Shown here: piece after piece, positions 1-8,065 of the stretch
How the letters are laid out: every line of letters starts with the position of its first letter
Position numbering within the stretch: the stretch's first letter is position 1
NCBI GenBank assembly: GCA_023227945.1
Contig: JALOCC010000041.1
Coordinates: 1-17,470, forward strand
DNA length: 17,470 nucleotides
From: Candidatus Omnitrophota bacterium
GTDB taxonomy: Bacteria; Omnitrophota; Gorgyraeia; Duberdicusellales; 4484-171
Direction: 5' to 3'
The notes under the pieces: generated by a model
Seen by the model: only the letters and a program-made list of their open reading frames with translations
What the model was told of the DNA's origin: nothing
The model's database searches: none
Position numbers and translations under genes: made by a program

Positions 1-753
1 AACCCTTTAAATATCTATAAATTGGCTGAAGTAAAAGCCGTAGCAAAAGAGGCTAAAATATGCAAAATTCCCATAAGGGTAGGGATAAATTCAGGAGGTT
101 TTAAAAAAGATTTTTCTTCTCCCGGGATTCTAGCGAAGCAAATGGTTGCAACTGTAGGGCGTTATATTAGGATATTGGAGAAAGAAAAGTTCTTTGATAT
201 AATGGTATCTTTAAAAGGCTCTGATGCGGCTTCTACCATAATTGCAAATGAGCTATTTTCCAAAGAATTCGATTACCCTCTTCATCTGGGGATAACCGCC
301 ACAGGTTCATTTTTAAACGGCGTAGTTAAGTCTTCGATAGGTTTAGGCGAGCTTCTTTCTAAAGGTATTGGAAATATCATAAGGGTGTCTCTCACAGCCC
401 CTTCATTTTGGGAAATAAGAGTTGCAAAATATATTCTGCAGGCCCTGGGCTTACGAAAATACGGGCCTGAGATTGTATCTTGTCCGACTTGCTCGCGCTG
501 TGAGGTAAAACTTATAGATATAGTTGAAAAATTTAATAAAGAACTCGAAAATTCTGGGTTAAGCGTGCCTATCCGGATTGCACTTATGGGTTGCGTAGTG
601 AATGGCCCGGGCGAAGCTTACCAAGCGGATATAGGTGCTGCTTTTGGCAAGAAAAAAGCCGTTATATTCAGGAAGGATAAGATTTTAAGGCAGAGCGACG
701 AGAATAATATAATAAAAGATTTGCTTGAAGAAGTGAGGCGGATATGGATATAA
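1..753 (+). CDS. ispG: 4-hydroxy-3-methylbut-2-enyl diphosphate synthase (flavodoxin/ferredoxin), 5'-truncated
   Basis: IspG (GcpE) is a cytosolic [4Fe-4S] enzyme that reductively opens MEcPP to HMBPP in the non-mevalonate isoprenoid pathway. The frame is open to base 1 (first codons read NPLNIYK), so the gene begins before the window; the TTG at 22 is internal. The visible 250 codons hold the rest of the TIM barrel (IRVGINSGGF, the family's VNSGS region) and the C-terminal iron-sulfur domain. The cluster ligands are all visible: two Cys in CPTCSRCE (around base 481), then Cys and Glu in MGCVVNGPGEA (around 586-618). The last ten bases overlap the next gene, so the two are probably co-transcribed and translationally coupled. 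ispG next to proS is a common bacterial arrangement; here an ATPase gene separates them. The identification is secure from the two cluster motifs. Confidence 0.96.
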   Translation, partial: NPLNIYKLAEVKAVAKEAKICKIPIRVGINSGGFKKDFSSPGILAKQMVATVGRYIRILEKEKFFDIMVSLKGSDAASTIIANELFSKEFDYPLHLGITATGSFLNGVVKSSIGLGELLSKGIGNIIRVSLTAPSFWEIRVAKYILQALGLRKYGPEIVSCPTCSRCEVKLIDIVEKFNKELENSGLSVPIRIALMGCVVNGPGEAYQADIGAAFGKKKAVIFRKDKILRQSDENNIIKDLLEEVRRIWI

Positions 754-1994
754 AAACTATTAAAAAAGAGTTGCGTAAAGAATTAAGTTTTTTAGGCGGT
801 GCCGATGCTAAGCTTGAGGAAGAAATTATCCGCGACCGCATAACAAAAATATTTGACTTCTGGGAAAAAGAGAAAAACCGTACAATTGATAACGCATCAA
901 AAGAAAAAGTCATAAAAGAGCTTTGCGATGAATTTCTAGGATGGGGCCCGCTTCAAAAATTGATGGACGACCCAAATGTAACCGAAATAATGATAAACGG
1001 GCCTTTTAAAGTTTATATAGAAAAAAACGGAAAAAAAGTAATAACTGAGGTAAAGTTTGATGACGAAACTCACTTGCGCCATGCAGTTGAAAAGATGCTT
1101 ATTCCTGCCGGCAGGCGCGTTGATGAATCTTACCCGTATGTAGATTTTTCTCTAACTGACGGCTCGCGCGTTAATGTTATTATCCCGCCGCTTTCAGTCG
1201 GGGGTGCCACTGTCACTATCAGAAAATTTTTACGCAGCATAAGTTTGGTAAATGATTTAGTTAATTTAGGCACCATCGACGAGAGAATGGCTAAATTTTT
1301 GGTTGCCTGCATTAAGGCAAAGGTAAATATCCTTTTTTCGGGGGCTACCGGAAGCGGTAAAACCACGACTCTTGAAGTACTTTCTTCGTATATAAATCCG
1401 ATGGAAAGAATCATAGTTATTGAAGACACTCTTGAGCTTACGCTCAGGCAGGAACACGTTGTGCGCTTGCTGACGCGCCCGCCTAACATAGAAGGTAAAG
1501 GCACGATTGAAATAAGGGACCTGTTCATTAATACCTTGCGGATGAGGCCTACCAGGATTATTTTAGGCGAAATAAGGGGAGCGGAAGCAATGGATTATCT
1601 TCAGGCCCTAAATAGCGGGCACCGAGGCTGCCTTGCGGTAATACATGCCTCAAGCCCGTTTGATGCATTAACCAGGCTTGAGACAACCGCGCTTTATGCC
1701 GGATTATATATGCCGGTATGGGCGATAAGAAAACAAATTGCTTCGGGTGTGGATTTAATTATACAGCACGACCAACTTACTGATGGCACAAGAAAAATAA
1801 CTTATATGACGGAAGTCCTAGATCGTTTAAACGGAGAAGAAATAATTCTTAATGATATTTTCCGTTACGAAATAGACAAAGTTGATCTGGAAGGAAAAGT
1901 AATGGGTTCATTTAAAGCAAAGAATACACCGTTATTTTTCCCATTATTTAAGAAGAAAGGAGTTGAATTAAGCGAAGATATATTTAAAGAATAG
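744..1994 (+). CDS. CpaF/TadA-type secretion or pilus ATPase
   Basis: This 416-residue protein belongs to the type II/IV secretion ATPase superfamily, CpaF branch. CpaF hexamers sit under the inner membrane and drive Tad/Flp pilus assembly. The sequence shows the N-terminal all-alpha region with GWGPLQKLMDDPNVTEIMIN (about 66-85), Walker A GATGSGKTT (200-208), the Asp box IVIEDTLEL (224-232), Walker B RIILGEIRGAEAMD (271-284) and the His box GHRGCLAVIHA (292-302). The C-terminal tail ending GVELSEDIF resembles the CpaF tail. Length is normal. A GAGG seven bases before the ATG supports the start, and the ATG overlaps ispG by ten bases. No CpaB, CpaE, TadB/C or pilin gene is present in the window, so the protein is an orphan here. 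Whether it powers a pilus, a secretion system or something else cannot be told from the sequence. Confidence 0.92.
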   Translation: MDIKTIKKELRKELSFLGGADAKLEEEIIRDRITKIFDFWEKEKNRTIDNASKEKVIKELCDEFLGWGPLQKLMDDPNVTEIMINGPFKVYIEKNGKKVITEVKFDDETHLRHAVEKMLIPAGRRVDESYPYVDFSLTDGSRVNVIIPPLSVGGATVTIRKFLRSISLVNDLVNLGTIDERMAKFLVACIKAKVNILFSGATGSGKTTTLEVLSSYINPMERIIVIEDTLELTLRQEHVVRLLTRPPNIEGKGTIEIRDLFINTLRMRPTRIILGEIRGAEAMDYLQALNSGHRGCLAVIHASSPFDALTRLETTALYAGLYMPVWAIRKQIASGVDLIIQHDQLTDGTRKITYMTEVLDRLNGEEIILNDIFRYEIDKVDLEGKVMGSFKAKNTPLFFPLFKKKGVELSEDIFKE

Positions 1995-1997
1995 CTA

Positions 1998-2049
1998 TCA
2001 GCTTTCAGCCCCCCCTAAGGGGCGCCCTTGAAGGGCGGCTGGCGGCTGA
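1998..2049. repeat. Palindromic intergenic element with two inner hairpins
   Basis: Outer arms at 1998-2010 (TCAGCTTTCAGCC) and 2037-2049 (GGCTGGCGGCTGA) pair at 10 of 13 positions. Between them are two small hairpins, CCCC-TA-GGGG near 2012-2022 and GCCCTT-G-AAGGGC at 2024-2036. The whole would fold as a three-way junction. It begins four bases after the stop codon of the ATPase gene and is GC-rich compared with its neighbours. It resembles REP/BIME-type elements in form. It also creates a spurious in-frame extension upstream of proS. Confidence 0.75.
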
Positions 2050-2075
2050 CGACAGAGAGCAGAAAACTTATTAAA

Positions 2076-3305
2076 ATGTTATACTCCAAAAGTTTCATTT
2101 TTACTTTAAGGGAAGACCCAAAAGTTGCTGAGTGCATAAGTCATAAGCTGCTGCTTAAAGGTTCTTTCCTGTATATGGTTTCTTCAGGCATATATTCTTA
2201 TCTTCCTTTAGGCTACAGAGTGCTTGAGAATGTAAGCAACATCATAAGAAAGCATATGGAAGCAAACGGCGCACAGGAACTCTTAATGAGTGCGCTTCAA
2301 CCTATTGAAATGTGGCAAAAGACAGGCCGTGACCAGGTGCTTTCTGAAGTAATGTTTAAGTTTAAGGATAGAAAGAACCGCACTCTTTGCCTCGGGCCTA
2401 CCCACGAAGAAGAAGTTACCGAGATAGTAAAAAAACATGTTTCTTCTTACAGGCAATTGCCGTGTATTTTATATCAAATACAAACAAAATTCAGGGATGA
2501 AGTGCGGCCAAGGTTCGGTATTGTAAGAAGCTGCGAATTTATAATGAAAGACGCCTATAGCTTTGATATGGATGAAGCAGGCCTGGCCGTAAACTACGAT
2601 AGTATGCTTTCTGCTTATCAGGCAATATTTAAAGAATGCGGCTTAAATTTTATAATGACCGAAGCTGACCCGGGGGTAATGGGAGGAAATATTTCTCACG
2701 AATTTATGGTTCCGGCAGAAATCGGAGAGGATGTGCTTTGCCATTGCGCAAAATGCGACAAACATTTTAAAGATATGTCCAACTGCCCCAATTGCGAGGC
2801 AAAATTATCTGAAAGAAGAATGATTGAAATTGGGCACATATTTAAACTCGGAACAAAGTATTCATCAGCCCAGGAGGCGCTTTTCCTGGATAAAAGCGGA
2901 GTACGTAAGCCCATGATTATGGGTTGTTATGGTATCGGCGTAAGCAGAGTGCTTTCCGCGATAGTTGAAACTAATTATGACGAAAAGGGCATAATCTGGC
3001 CAAAGACAGTCAGTCCTTTTGATGTTGGGCTTATTTGTTTGGATGAAAAACTTCTGGCCCCGGCTACGGCCTTAAGCGGAATGCTTGAAGCGAACGGATT
3101 TAAAGTTTTGCTTGATGAAAGGAGTGAGCCGGCAGGAGTAAAATTCAACGATGCCTATCTTTTAGGTAATCCTTATATCGTTATTATGGGGAAAAATTAC
3201 GTAAATTCCAAAAAAATAGATTTAGAAATTAGAAAGACCAGGCAGAAGCTTAGCATGAGCGAAGAAGAGCTTATGAATTTTTTAAATAACGAATATGGAA
3301 AATAA
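2076..3305 (+). CDS. proS: Proline--tRNA ligase, short form without the editing insertion
   Basis: ProRS charges tRNA-Pro with proline. The class II core is clear: FRDEVRPRFGIVRSCEFIMKD (139-159, split over motif 2), the GPTHEE substrate loop (107-112) and motif 3 GCYGIGVSR (283-291), followed by the anticodon-binding domain. I start it at the ATG at 2076 because MLYSKSFIFTL matches the usual bacterial N-terminus, and the 16 codons upstream from 2028 come from the palindromic spacer. The protein is 409 residues against about 565 in the family with the YbaK-like INS domain. INS normally sits between motifs 2 and 3 and hydrolyses Ala-tRNA-Pro. Here that place is taken by a short Cys-rich segment (residues 222-240) with CX2C at 224/227 and again at 237/240, which looks like a zinc knuckle. 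The 3' end overlaps rimP by eleven bases. Confidence 0.94.
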   Translation: MLYSKSFIFTLREDPKVAECISHKLLLKGSFLYMVSSGIYSYLPLGYRVLENVSNIIRKHMEANGAQELLMSALQPIEMWQKTGRDQVLSEVMFKFKDRKNRTLCLGPTHEEEVTEIVKKHVSSYRQLPCILYQIQTKFRDEVRPRFGIVRSCEFIMKDAYSFDMDEAGLAVNYDSMLSAYQAIFKECGLNFIMTEADPGVMGGNISHEFMVPAEIGEDVLCHCAKCDKHFKDMSNCPNCEAKLSERRMIEIGHIFKLGTKYSSAQEALFLDKSGVRKPMIMGCYGIGVSRVLSAIVETNYDEKGIIWPKTVSPFDVGLICLDEKLLAPATALSGMLEANGFKVLLDERSEPAGVKFNDAYLLGNPYIVIMGKNYVNSKKIDLEIRKTRQKLSMSEEELMNFLNNEYGK

Positions 3306-3777
3306 TCTTGGAAAAGCGCTGGAAGAAAAAATTAAAGAAATAGTTGCAGAAGAGGGAGTTGAGATTGTCGATTTTAGACTTTCTTCCTATGGAAATCAAT
3401 ATTCGTTACGTTGCCTCGTCGATTATAGCGCAGGCGGAATCTCAATAGATAGATGCGCTGTATTGAATAGGAAAATATTTAATTTTCTTGAAGAGAGCAA
3501 AATGCTAGGCGAAGATTTTGTTCTGGAGGTAAATTCTCCCGGGCTGGACCACCCGCTTAAAAATTATAAAGATTTTTTGCGGATGAAAGGAAGTATTGCC
3601 GGTATTTGGCTAAGTATCCCGATAGATACTAAGGCATATATAGAAGGAGAAATAATTGATGCAAATCCGCGCCATGTAGCATTGAAAGTAAAAGATAAAA
3701 TATATACCGTAGAATTAGAAAAAATTAAAATTGGTAAGGCCAGGTTGGATTTGGAACGATCAAAGTGCCGGCATTAA
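3295..3777 (+). CDS. rimP: Ribosome maturation factor RimP
   Basis: RimP assists late assembly of the 30S subunit and is normally the first gene of the nusA-infB operon, as here. The 160-residue length is typical. The N-terminal alpha/beta domain ends with the family signature FVLEVNSPGLDHPL (about 80-93), and the C-terminal Sm-like beta-barrel domain follows (about 100-155). The ATG at 3295 overlaps the end of proS by eleven bases, so translational coupling is likely. The stop at 3775-3777 is followed at once by the nusA ribosome binding site. Residues after about 150 are basic and poorly conserved, as usual. Confidence 0.93.
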   Translation: MENNLGKALEEKIKEIVAEEGVEIVDFRLSSYGNQYSLRCLVDYSAGGISIDRCAVLNRKIFNFLEESKMLGEDFVLEVNSPGLDHPLKNYKDFLRMKGSIAGIWLSIPIDTKAYIEGEIIDANPRHVALKVKDKIYTVELEKIKIGKARLDLERSKCRH

Positions 3778-3779
3778 TC

Positions 3780-3785
3780 AGGAGG
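3780..3785 (+). promoter_or_regulatory. nusA Shine-Dalgarno that decides the start
   Basis: AGGAGG at 3780-3785 lies ten bases before the ATG at 3796 but only one base before the in-frame TTG at 3787. Normal spacing therefore selects the ATG, giving a protein beginning MNKEF. Confidence 0.85.
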
Positions 3786-3795
3786 TTTGAATATA

Positions 3796-4989
3796 ATGAA
3801 TAAAGAATTTTTAACAATCTTAGAACAATTAGAAAGAGAAAAAGGCTTGGATAAAAATGTGCTTCTTGAGGCGGTAAAGCATGCTTTGACCGTCGCCGCA
3901 AAAAAAATTGCAAAAATTACCTCAGCTTCAGAAGATGTAAAAGTAGAGATAGACCCTGCAAAAGGCGATATCCATGTGTATATAGGAGAGAAAGAAGTAG
4001 TTTCAAGAGAATTTGGCCGCATTGCCGCCCAGACTGCGAGGCAGGTAATTATCCAAAAAATACGCGAAGCAGAAAAAGATAATATCTATGCCGAGTTTAA
4101 GAAAAAAGAAGGCGACATTGTTAGCGGGGTTGTCTATCGCATCGAAAAAAGAGCCATTATACTCGACCTTATGGGAAAGGCCGAAGGAATAATCCCTTAT
4201 TCATTTCTTTCGCCACAAGACCAGTTCAGGCTGGGTGAAAGAGTAAAGGCCTTTGTCTATGAGGTTAAAAAAGATAAAGGTACCCAGATAATACTTTCAA
4301 GGCGCCACGAAGGCCTGGTGAAGAAGCTTTTTGAGCTTGAAGTGCCTGAAATATTTGAGGGAGTGGTAGAAGTAAGGTCTATTGCCCGCGAAGCAGGCGA
4401 AAGGACAAAGATAGCCGTAATTTCCAAAGACGAAAAAGTCGACTGTGTAGGCGCCTGCGTTGGAATGCGCGGTTCGAGAGTAAAGAATATAATAGAGGAG
4501 TTAAGAGGAGAAAAGATAGATATAGTCCGGTTTAGCGAAGACATAAAAGAATTCATAAAAGCAAGTTTAGCACCGGCAATTATTTCGCGCATCGAATTAG
4601 ATAGGGAAGCTAAAAGAGCCAGAGTGCTTGTTGCTTCTGACCAGTTGTCGTTAGCTATAGGCAAGCGCGGCCAAAACGTGCGCCTGGCATCCCGGCTTGT
4701 CGGCTGGGAAATAGACGTGCGTTCGCGTGAAGCAATCGAAGAAGAAGTAAACGATATTTTACAGCTAAAAAACATCGGCAAGAAACTTGCCGCAATTTTG
4801 GTTGATGCGGGATTTACTTCTTTAGGCAAAATATCAAATGTAACTGCGCAAGACCTTTCCAAGCTAAAAGGGATAGGAGAGAAAAAGGCTGCGAAAATCA
4901 TAGAAGAAGCAAAGAAGTTTTTAGAAGAAAAAGCAAGCCAGGCAAAGGAAAAAGAAAAAACAGATTTACCTAAAGAAAAACAAGAATAA
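3796..4989 (+). CDS. nusA: Transcription termination/antitermination protein NusA
   Basis: NusA binds RNA polymerase and nascent RNA and modulates pausing, termination and antitermination. The 397-residue protein shows the domains in order: N-terminal polymerase-binding domain (1-100), S1 (about 105-170, KEGDIVSGVVYRIEKRAIILD), KH1 (about 215-260, GACVGMRGSRVKNIIEELRG) and KH2 (about 280-320, LAIGKRGQNVRLASRLVGW). A tandem helix-hairpin-helix segment (325-376, LKNIGKKLAAIL and LKGIGEKKAAKII) follows, then a charged Lys/Glu tail. The C-terminal hairpins resemble the acidic-repeat region of longer NusA proteins. It sits between rimP and infB as in most bacteria. The YlxR and L7Ae-like genes found between nusA and infB in many Firmicutes are absent; the infB start is only 13 bases downstream. 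Confidence 0.96.
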   Translation: MNKEFLTILEQLEREKGLDKNVLLEAVKHALTVAAKKIAKITSASEDVKVEIDPAKGDIHVYIGEKEVVSREFGRIAAQTARQVIIQKIREAEKDNIYAEFKKKEGDIVSGVVYRIEKRAIILDLMGKAEGIIPYSFLSPQDQFRLGERVKAFVYEVKKDKGTQIILSRRHEGLVKKLFELEVPEIFEGVVEVRSIAREAGERTKIAVISKDEKVDCVGACVGMRGSRVKNIIEELRGEKIDIVRFSEDIKEFIKASLAPAIISRIELDREAKRARVLVASDQLSLAIGKRGQNVRLASRLVGWEIDVRSREAIEEEVNDILQLKNIGKKLAAILVDAGFTSLGKISNVTAQDLSKLKGIGEKKAAKIIEEAKKFLEEKASQAKEKEKTDLPKEKQE

Positions 4990-5002
4990 AAGGTGGTGAA
5001 TA

Positions 5003-6916
5003 ATGAGAATCCATGAATTAGCCAAGAAGCTTGGCATAGACAGTAAGGAGCTACTTACCAAGCTGCAAAGCTTAAATTTTCCCGTAAAGAGCCATATGTC
5101 AAGCGTTGACGATGAGACCGCCGAAATAATAAAACATGAAATAACCGGGTTAAAAGAGAAAGAAATAGAAGAGAATGTTATTGAGGTGGATTTCCCCATT
5201 TCCGTAAAAGATTTAGCATTGAAATTGGGGAAAAAACCGTCAGAGCTCCTGTCGGATTTATTGAAGGAAGGTAAGTTCTTAAATATAAACCAGAATCTTA
5301 ATGAAGAGCTTGCCGCGCAAATTGCCTATAAATATAAAATTAATTTAAAAAAGAAACCAACCAGAGAAGAAACAATACTGAAAACCGACTCAGAATCAAA
5401 GGAAATTAAGAAACGGGCGCCTATAGTTACGCTCATGGGGCATATTGATCACGGCAAAACAAGTCTTCTTGATTATATAAGAAAAAGTAAAATTGCCGAA
5501 AAAGAAAGTGGGGGAATTACCCAGCATATTGGAGCTTACCAGGTTACTTTGCCGAAAGGTAAAATAACTTTCCTAGATACTCCGGGCCATGAAACGTTTA
5601 CTGCGATGCGCGCGCGAGGGGCAAACATTACGGATGCAGTAATACTTGTGGTTGCTTCTGATGAAGGCGTTAAGCCTCAAACTGAAGAGGCTCTTGACCA
5701 TGCAAAAGCCGCAAATGTCCCGATACTTATAGCTATTACAAAGATGGATAAGCCAAATGCAAACCCCGATATGGTAAAACAGCAACTTTCAAAGTTAGGG
5801 CTTGCGCCTGAGGAGTGGGGAGGAAAAACTACCGCAGTCGGAGTGTCGGCAAAAACCGGCCAAGGCATAGATGAATTGCTCGAACTCATACTTTTGCAGG
5901 CAGAGTTGCTTGAATTAAAAGCAGATTATGGAAGGCCGGCAGTAGGAGTGGTTGTTGAAGCGCGCCTGTCCAAAGGTAAAGGCCCTCTTGTTGCTATTCT
6001 TGTAAGAGAAGGAGTGCTTAAGCTTGGGGATTGTTGTGTTTGCGGGCACTACTACGGTAAAATCAAGGCCATGAGTGACGATAAAGCCAACAATGTTATT
6101 GAGGCGCAGCCATCATCGGCGGTTGAGGTGCTTGGTTTAAATGGCGTGCCTAATCCCGGAGACCAGCTTTTTGTTGTCCCGGATGAAAAAAGCGCAAAAG
6201 AGATTGTCGAGCGCAGGCGTGAAGAAGACGCCAAGCTTAAGCTGAAAGCTCCCGCACATTTTAAACTGGAAGACCTCTTTAAAAAAATAAAAGAAGAGCA
6301 TTTAAAACAACTCAAAGTGATATTAAAGGCAGATGTGGGAGGTACTCTTGAAGCAGTCGAGGACGCTTTAAAGAAAATTTCTCATGAAGAGGTAGAACTT
6401 GTGTTGACTCATAGAGGGGTAGGCGCTATTAATGCTTCAGACATTTTGCTTGCTGAAGTAACTGATGCTATAGTTGTGGGTTTTAAGGTAACCATAGATA
6501 CTCAAGCGAGGGACTTAGCCAAGCAAAAGGGAATAGAAATAAGAGTTTATCAGATAGTTTACGAGCTGATAGATGATATAAAGGCAGGTTTGGAAGGGTT
6601 GCTTACGCCGCAGGTTAAGAAAATTTTTGTTGGCCGCGCACGGGTTAAGGCAGTTTTTAAATTATCTAAATCCGGAATTATCGCTGGCTCCATAATTGAA
6701 AAAGGAAAGATGCAAAGAAACTTAACTTGCCAGCTGACGCGGGAAAGTAAAATAATATTTGAAGGAAAAATCCAATCGCTTAAAAGATTTAAAGATGATG
6801 TCAGAGAGGTAGCTGAAGGGGTTGAGTGCGGAATAGGGATAGGGTTTGATGAAATCAAAGAAGGCGACATTATAGATGCTTATAGCGAAGAGCTGATTGC
6901 TCGCCGCCTTAAATAA
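5003..6916 (+). CDS. infB: Translation initiation factor IF-2
   Basis: IF-2 is the GTPase that places fMet-tRNA on the 30S subunit and promotes subunit joining. A strong AGGTGG at 4991-4996 precedes the ATG. At 637 residues it is compact, since the long charged linker of many bacterial IF-2 proteins is missing. Two short IF2_N-like domains (about 1-50 and 64-115) lead straight to the G domain. The nucleotide motifs are G1 GHIDHGKT (146-153), G2 GGITQHIG (170-177), G3 DTPGH (192-196), G4 TKMD (246-249, Thr for the commoner Asn) and G5 SAKTGQG. The beta-barrel domains II and IV and the C-terminal fMet-tRNA-binding domain follow. rbfA, truB and ribF, which often come next, are not here; trpS follows after a repeat-like spacer. 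Confidence 0.97.
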   Translation: MRIHELAKKLGIDSKELLTKLQSLNFPVKSHMSSVDDETAEIIKHEITGLKEKEIEENVIEVDFPISVKDLALKLGKKPSELLSDLLKEGKFLNINQNLNEELAAQIAYKYKINLKKKPTREETILKTDSESKEIKKRAPIVTLMGHIDHGKTSLLDYIRKSKIAEKESGGITQHIGAYQVTLPKGKITFLDTPGHETFTAMRARGANITDAVILVVASDEGVKPQTEEALDHAKAANVPILIAITKMDKPNANPDMVKQQLSKLGLAPEEWGGKTTAVGVSAKTGQGIDELLELILLQAELLELKADYGRPAVGVVVEARLSKGKGPLVAILVREGVLKLGDCCVCGHYYGKIKAMSDDKANNVIEAQPSSAVEVLGLNGVPNPGDQLFVVPDEKSAKEIVERRREEDAKLKLKAPAHFKLEDLFKKIKEEHLKQLKVILKADVGGTLEAVEDALKKISHEEVELVLTHRGVGAINASDILLAEVTDAIVVGFKVTIDTQARDLAKQKGIEIRVYQIVYELIDDIKAGLEGLLTPQVKKIFVGRARVKAVFKLSKSGIIAGSIIEKGKMQRNLTCQLTRESKIIFEGKIQSLKRFKDDVREVAEGVECGIGIGFDEIKEGDIIDAYSEELIARRLK

Positions 6917-6965
6917 AGGTTAAGGCTAAGGTTGAGGTTAAGGATTAATTTAGCTTCAACCTAAA
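6917..6965. repeat. TTAAGG-like hexamer run with weak inverted repeat
   Basis: Directly after the infB stop, about five imperfect copies of a six-base unit (AAGGTT, AAGGCT, AAGGTT, GAGGTT, AAGG) run in tandem. A later TCAACCT (6956-6962) can pair with AGGTTGA (6929-6935). The stem is only seven bases and no T-run follows, so I do not call it a terminator. Confidence 0.45.
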
Positions 6966-6976
6966 CTTTTATAACT

Positions 6977-7957
6977 ATGAAAAAAGTAATATTGAGCGGA
7001 ATGCGTCCTACCGGTAAGCTTCATCTGGGCCATTGGGTTGGCGCTCTTAGTAATTGGGTTAACCTGCAAAAAGACTATAAGTGTTTTTTTATGGCCGCCG
7101 ATTGGCATGCACTAATGAGTGAGTACAAAAATCCCAGTGCAACCAACGATTTTATTTTTGATAATGTATGTGATTGGCTTAGCTATGGCATAGACCCGAA
7201 ACACTCGGTAATATTCGTGCAGTCACAGGTGCCGGAGCATCTAGAGCTTTTTGCAATTCTCTCATTCTTGACGCCTTTAGGCTGGCTTTATCGCTGCCCT
7301 ACCTTTAAAGAGCAGATTGCTCAGCTTAAAGATAAAGAGATAAATACCTATGCGTTTTTAGGCTATCCGGTTCTGCAGGCCGCGGATATAACCTTATATA
7401 AGGCAAATGCTGTTCCGGTGGGAGATGACCAATTGCCACATTTAGAGCTAGCCCGCGAAATCGTGCGCCGCTTTAATTCTACTTATAAAAGGGAAGTTTT
7501 ATTAGAGCCGCAGGCAATTCTTACTCCAACTCCGCGCCTCTTAGGCCTTGACGGAAGAAAGATGAGCAAAAGTTATAATAATTATATCGCTCTCGACGAA
7601 GACGATAAATCCATAAAAAACAAAATTTCCAACATGATTACAGACCCGCAGCGTATAAAAAAAGAAGATAAGGGCCGTCCTGATGTTTGTAATGTGTATA
7701 GCTATTACAGTGTTTTTGCCAAGGATAAAGCTAGCGAGGTTTATGATTGGTGTACCGGCGCCAAGAAGGGCTGCGTTGAATGTAAAAAGATATTTACTGA
7801 CCTTCTCATAGAATTTATCGCTCCACACAGAGAAAAAAAGAGAGAATTTTTGAAGAAAAAAGATTACATCTATGATATACTAAAAGAAGGTACATCCAAA
7901 GCCCGTGAAATAGCTTCTAAAACTATTGTTGAAGCAAAAGAGGCAATGGGGTTGTAA
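6977..7957 (+). CDS. trpS: Tryptophan--tRNA ligase with a [4Fe-4S]-type Cys motif
   Basis: TrpRS is a class I synthetase that charges tRNA-Trp. The 326-residue length is typical. The HIGH-like motif HLGH is at 16-19 (in PTGKLHLGHW), KMSKS at 195-199, and the pocket sequences GDDQLPHLELAR (149-160) are normal. The unusual part is in the C-terminal helical domain: Cys at 238, 259, 266 and 269, spaced C-x20-C-x6-C-x2-C. Thermotoga maritima TrpRS has C-x22-C-x6-C-x2-C at nearly the same positions and binds a [4Fe-4S] cluster there (from memory). I infer a cluster next to the anticodon-binding region. No Shine-Dalgarno is visible before the ATG. The gene is flanked on both sides by repeat elements, which separate it from infB and scpA. 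Confidence 0.96.
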   Translation: MKKVILSGMRPTGKLHLGHWVGALSNWVNLQKDYKCFFMAADWHALMSEYKNPSATNDFIFDNVCDWLSYGIDPKHSVIFVQSQVPEHLELFAILSFLTPLGWLYRCPTFKEQIAQLKDKEINTYAFLGYPVLQAADITLYKANAVPVGDDQLPHLELAREIVRRFNSTYKREVLLEPQAILTPTPRLLGLDGRKMSKSYNNYIALDEDDKSIKNKISNMITDPQRIKKEDKGRPDVCNVYSYYSVFAKDKASEVYDWCTGAKKGCVECKKIFTDLLIEFIAPHREKKREFLKKKDYIYDILKEGTSKAREIASKTIVEAKEAMGL

Positions 7958-7960
7958 AAC

Positions 7961-8052
7961 TAGAAGCGGATATCCGCGGATCTAAACGCGGATAAACGCC
8001 AGCGAGTTACCGTGCGTAAATCCGCGTAAATATCCGCGGCAATCCGCTTCTA
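7961..8052. repeat. Palindromic repeat family I, copy 1
   Basis: A 33-base arm (7961-7993, beginning TAGAAGCGGAT) pairs with 8020-8052 (ending ATCCGCTTCTA) at 28 of 33 positions around a 26-base loop. The outer 11 bases are a perfect inverted repeat. The arms contain repeated CGCGGAT units. It starts three bases after the trpS stop and ends 13 bases before scpA, so it makes up almost the whole spacer. A second copy is at 14624-14714: left arms match 29/33, right arms 31/33. Confidence 0.92.
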
Positions 8053-8065
8053 CTAACTATATACC

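Noticed and set aside
2028..2075. Upstream in-frame start for proS
   Set aside because: The added 16 residues are encoded by the palindromic spacer and do not match the ProRS N-terminus, while the ATG at 2076 gives the usual beginning.
4257..4901. 214-codon open frame on the minus strand
   Set aside because: It lies entirely within nusA, has the Ser/Phe/Leu-rich composition of a shadow frame and no ribosome binding site.
6161..6915. Frameshift or truncation of infB because of short length
   Set aside because: All domains through the C-terminal one are present; the shortness comes from the reduced N-terminal linker.
7961..8052. tRNA or small structured RNA gene, suggested by the 92-base length
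   Set aside because: It is a simple long hairpin with no T-arm or D-arm signature and no cloverleaf; the second copy near yraN also points to a repeat.
7961..8052. Rho-independent terminator after trpS
   Set aside because: The stem is strong but there is no T-run after it, and the same holds for the other palindromes.
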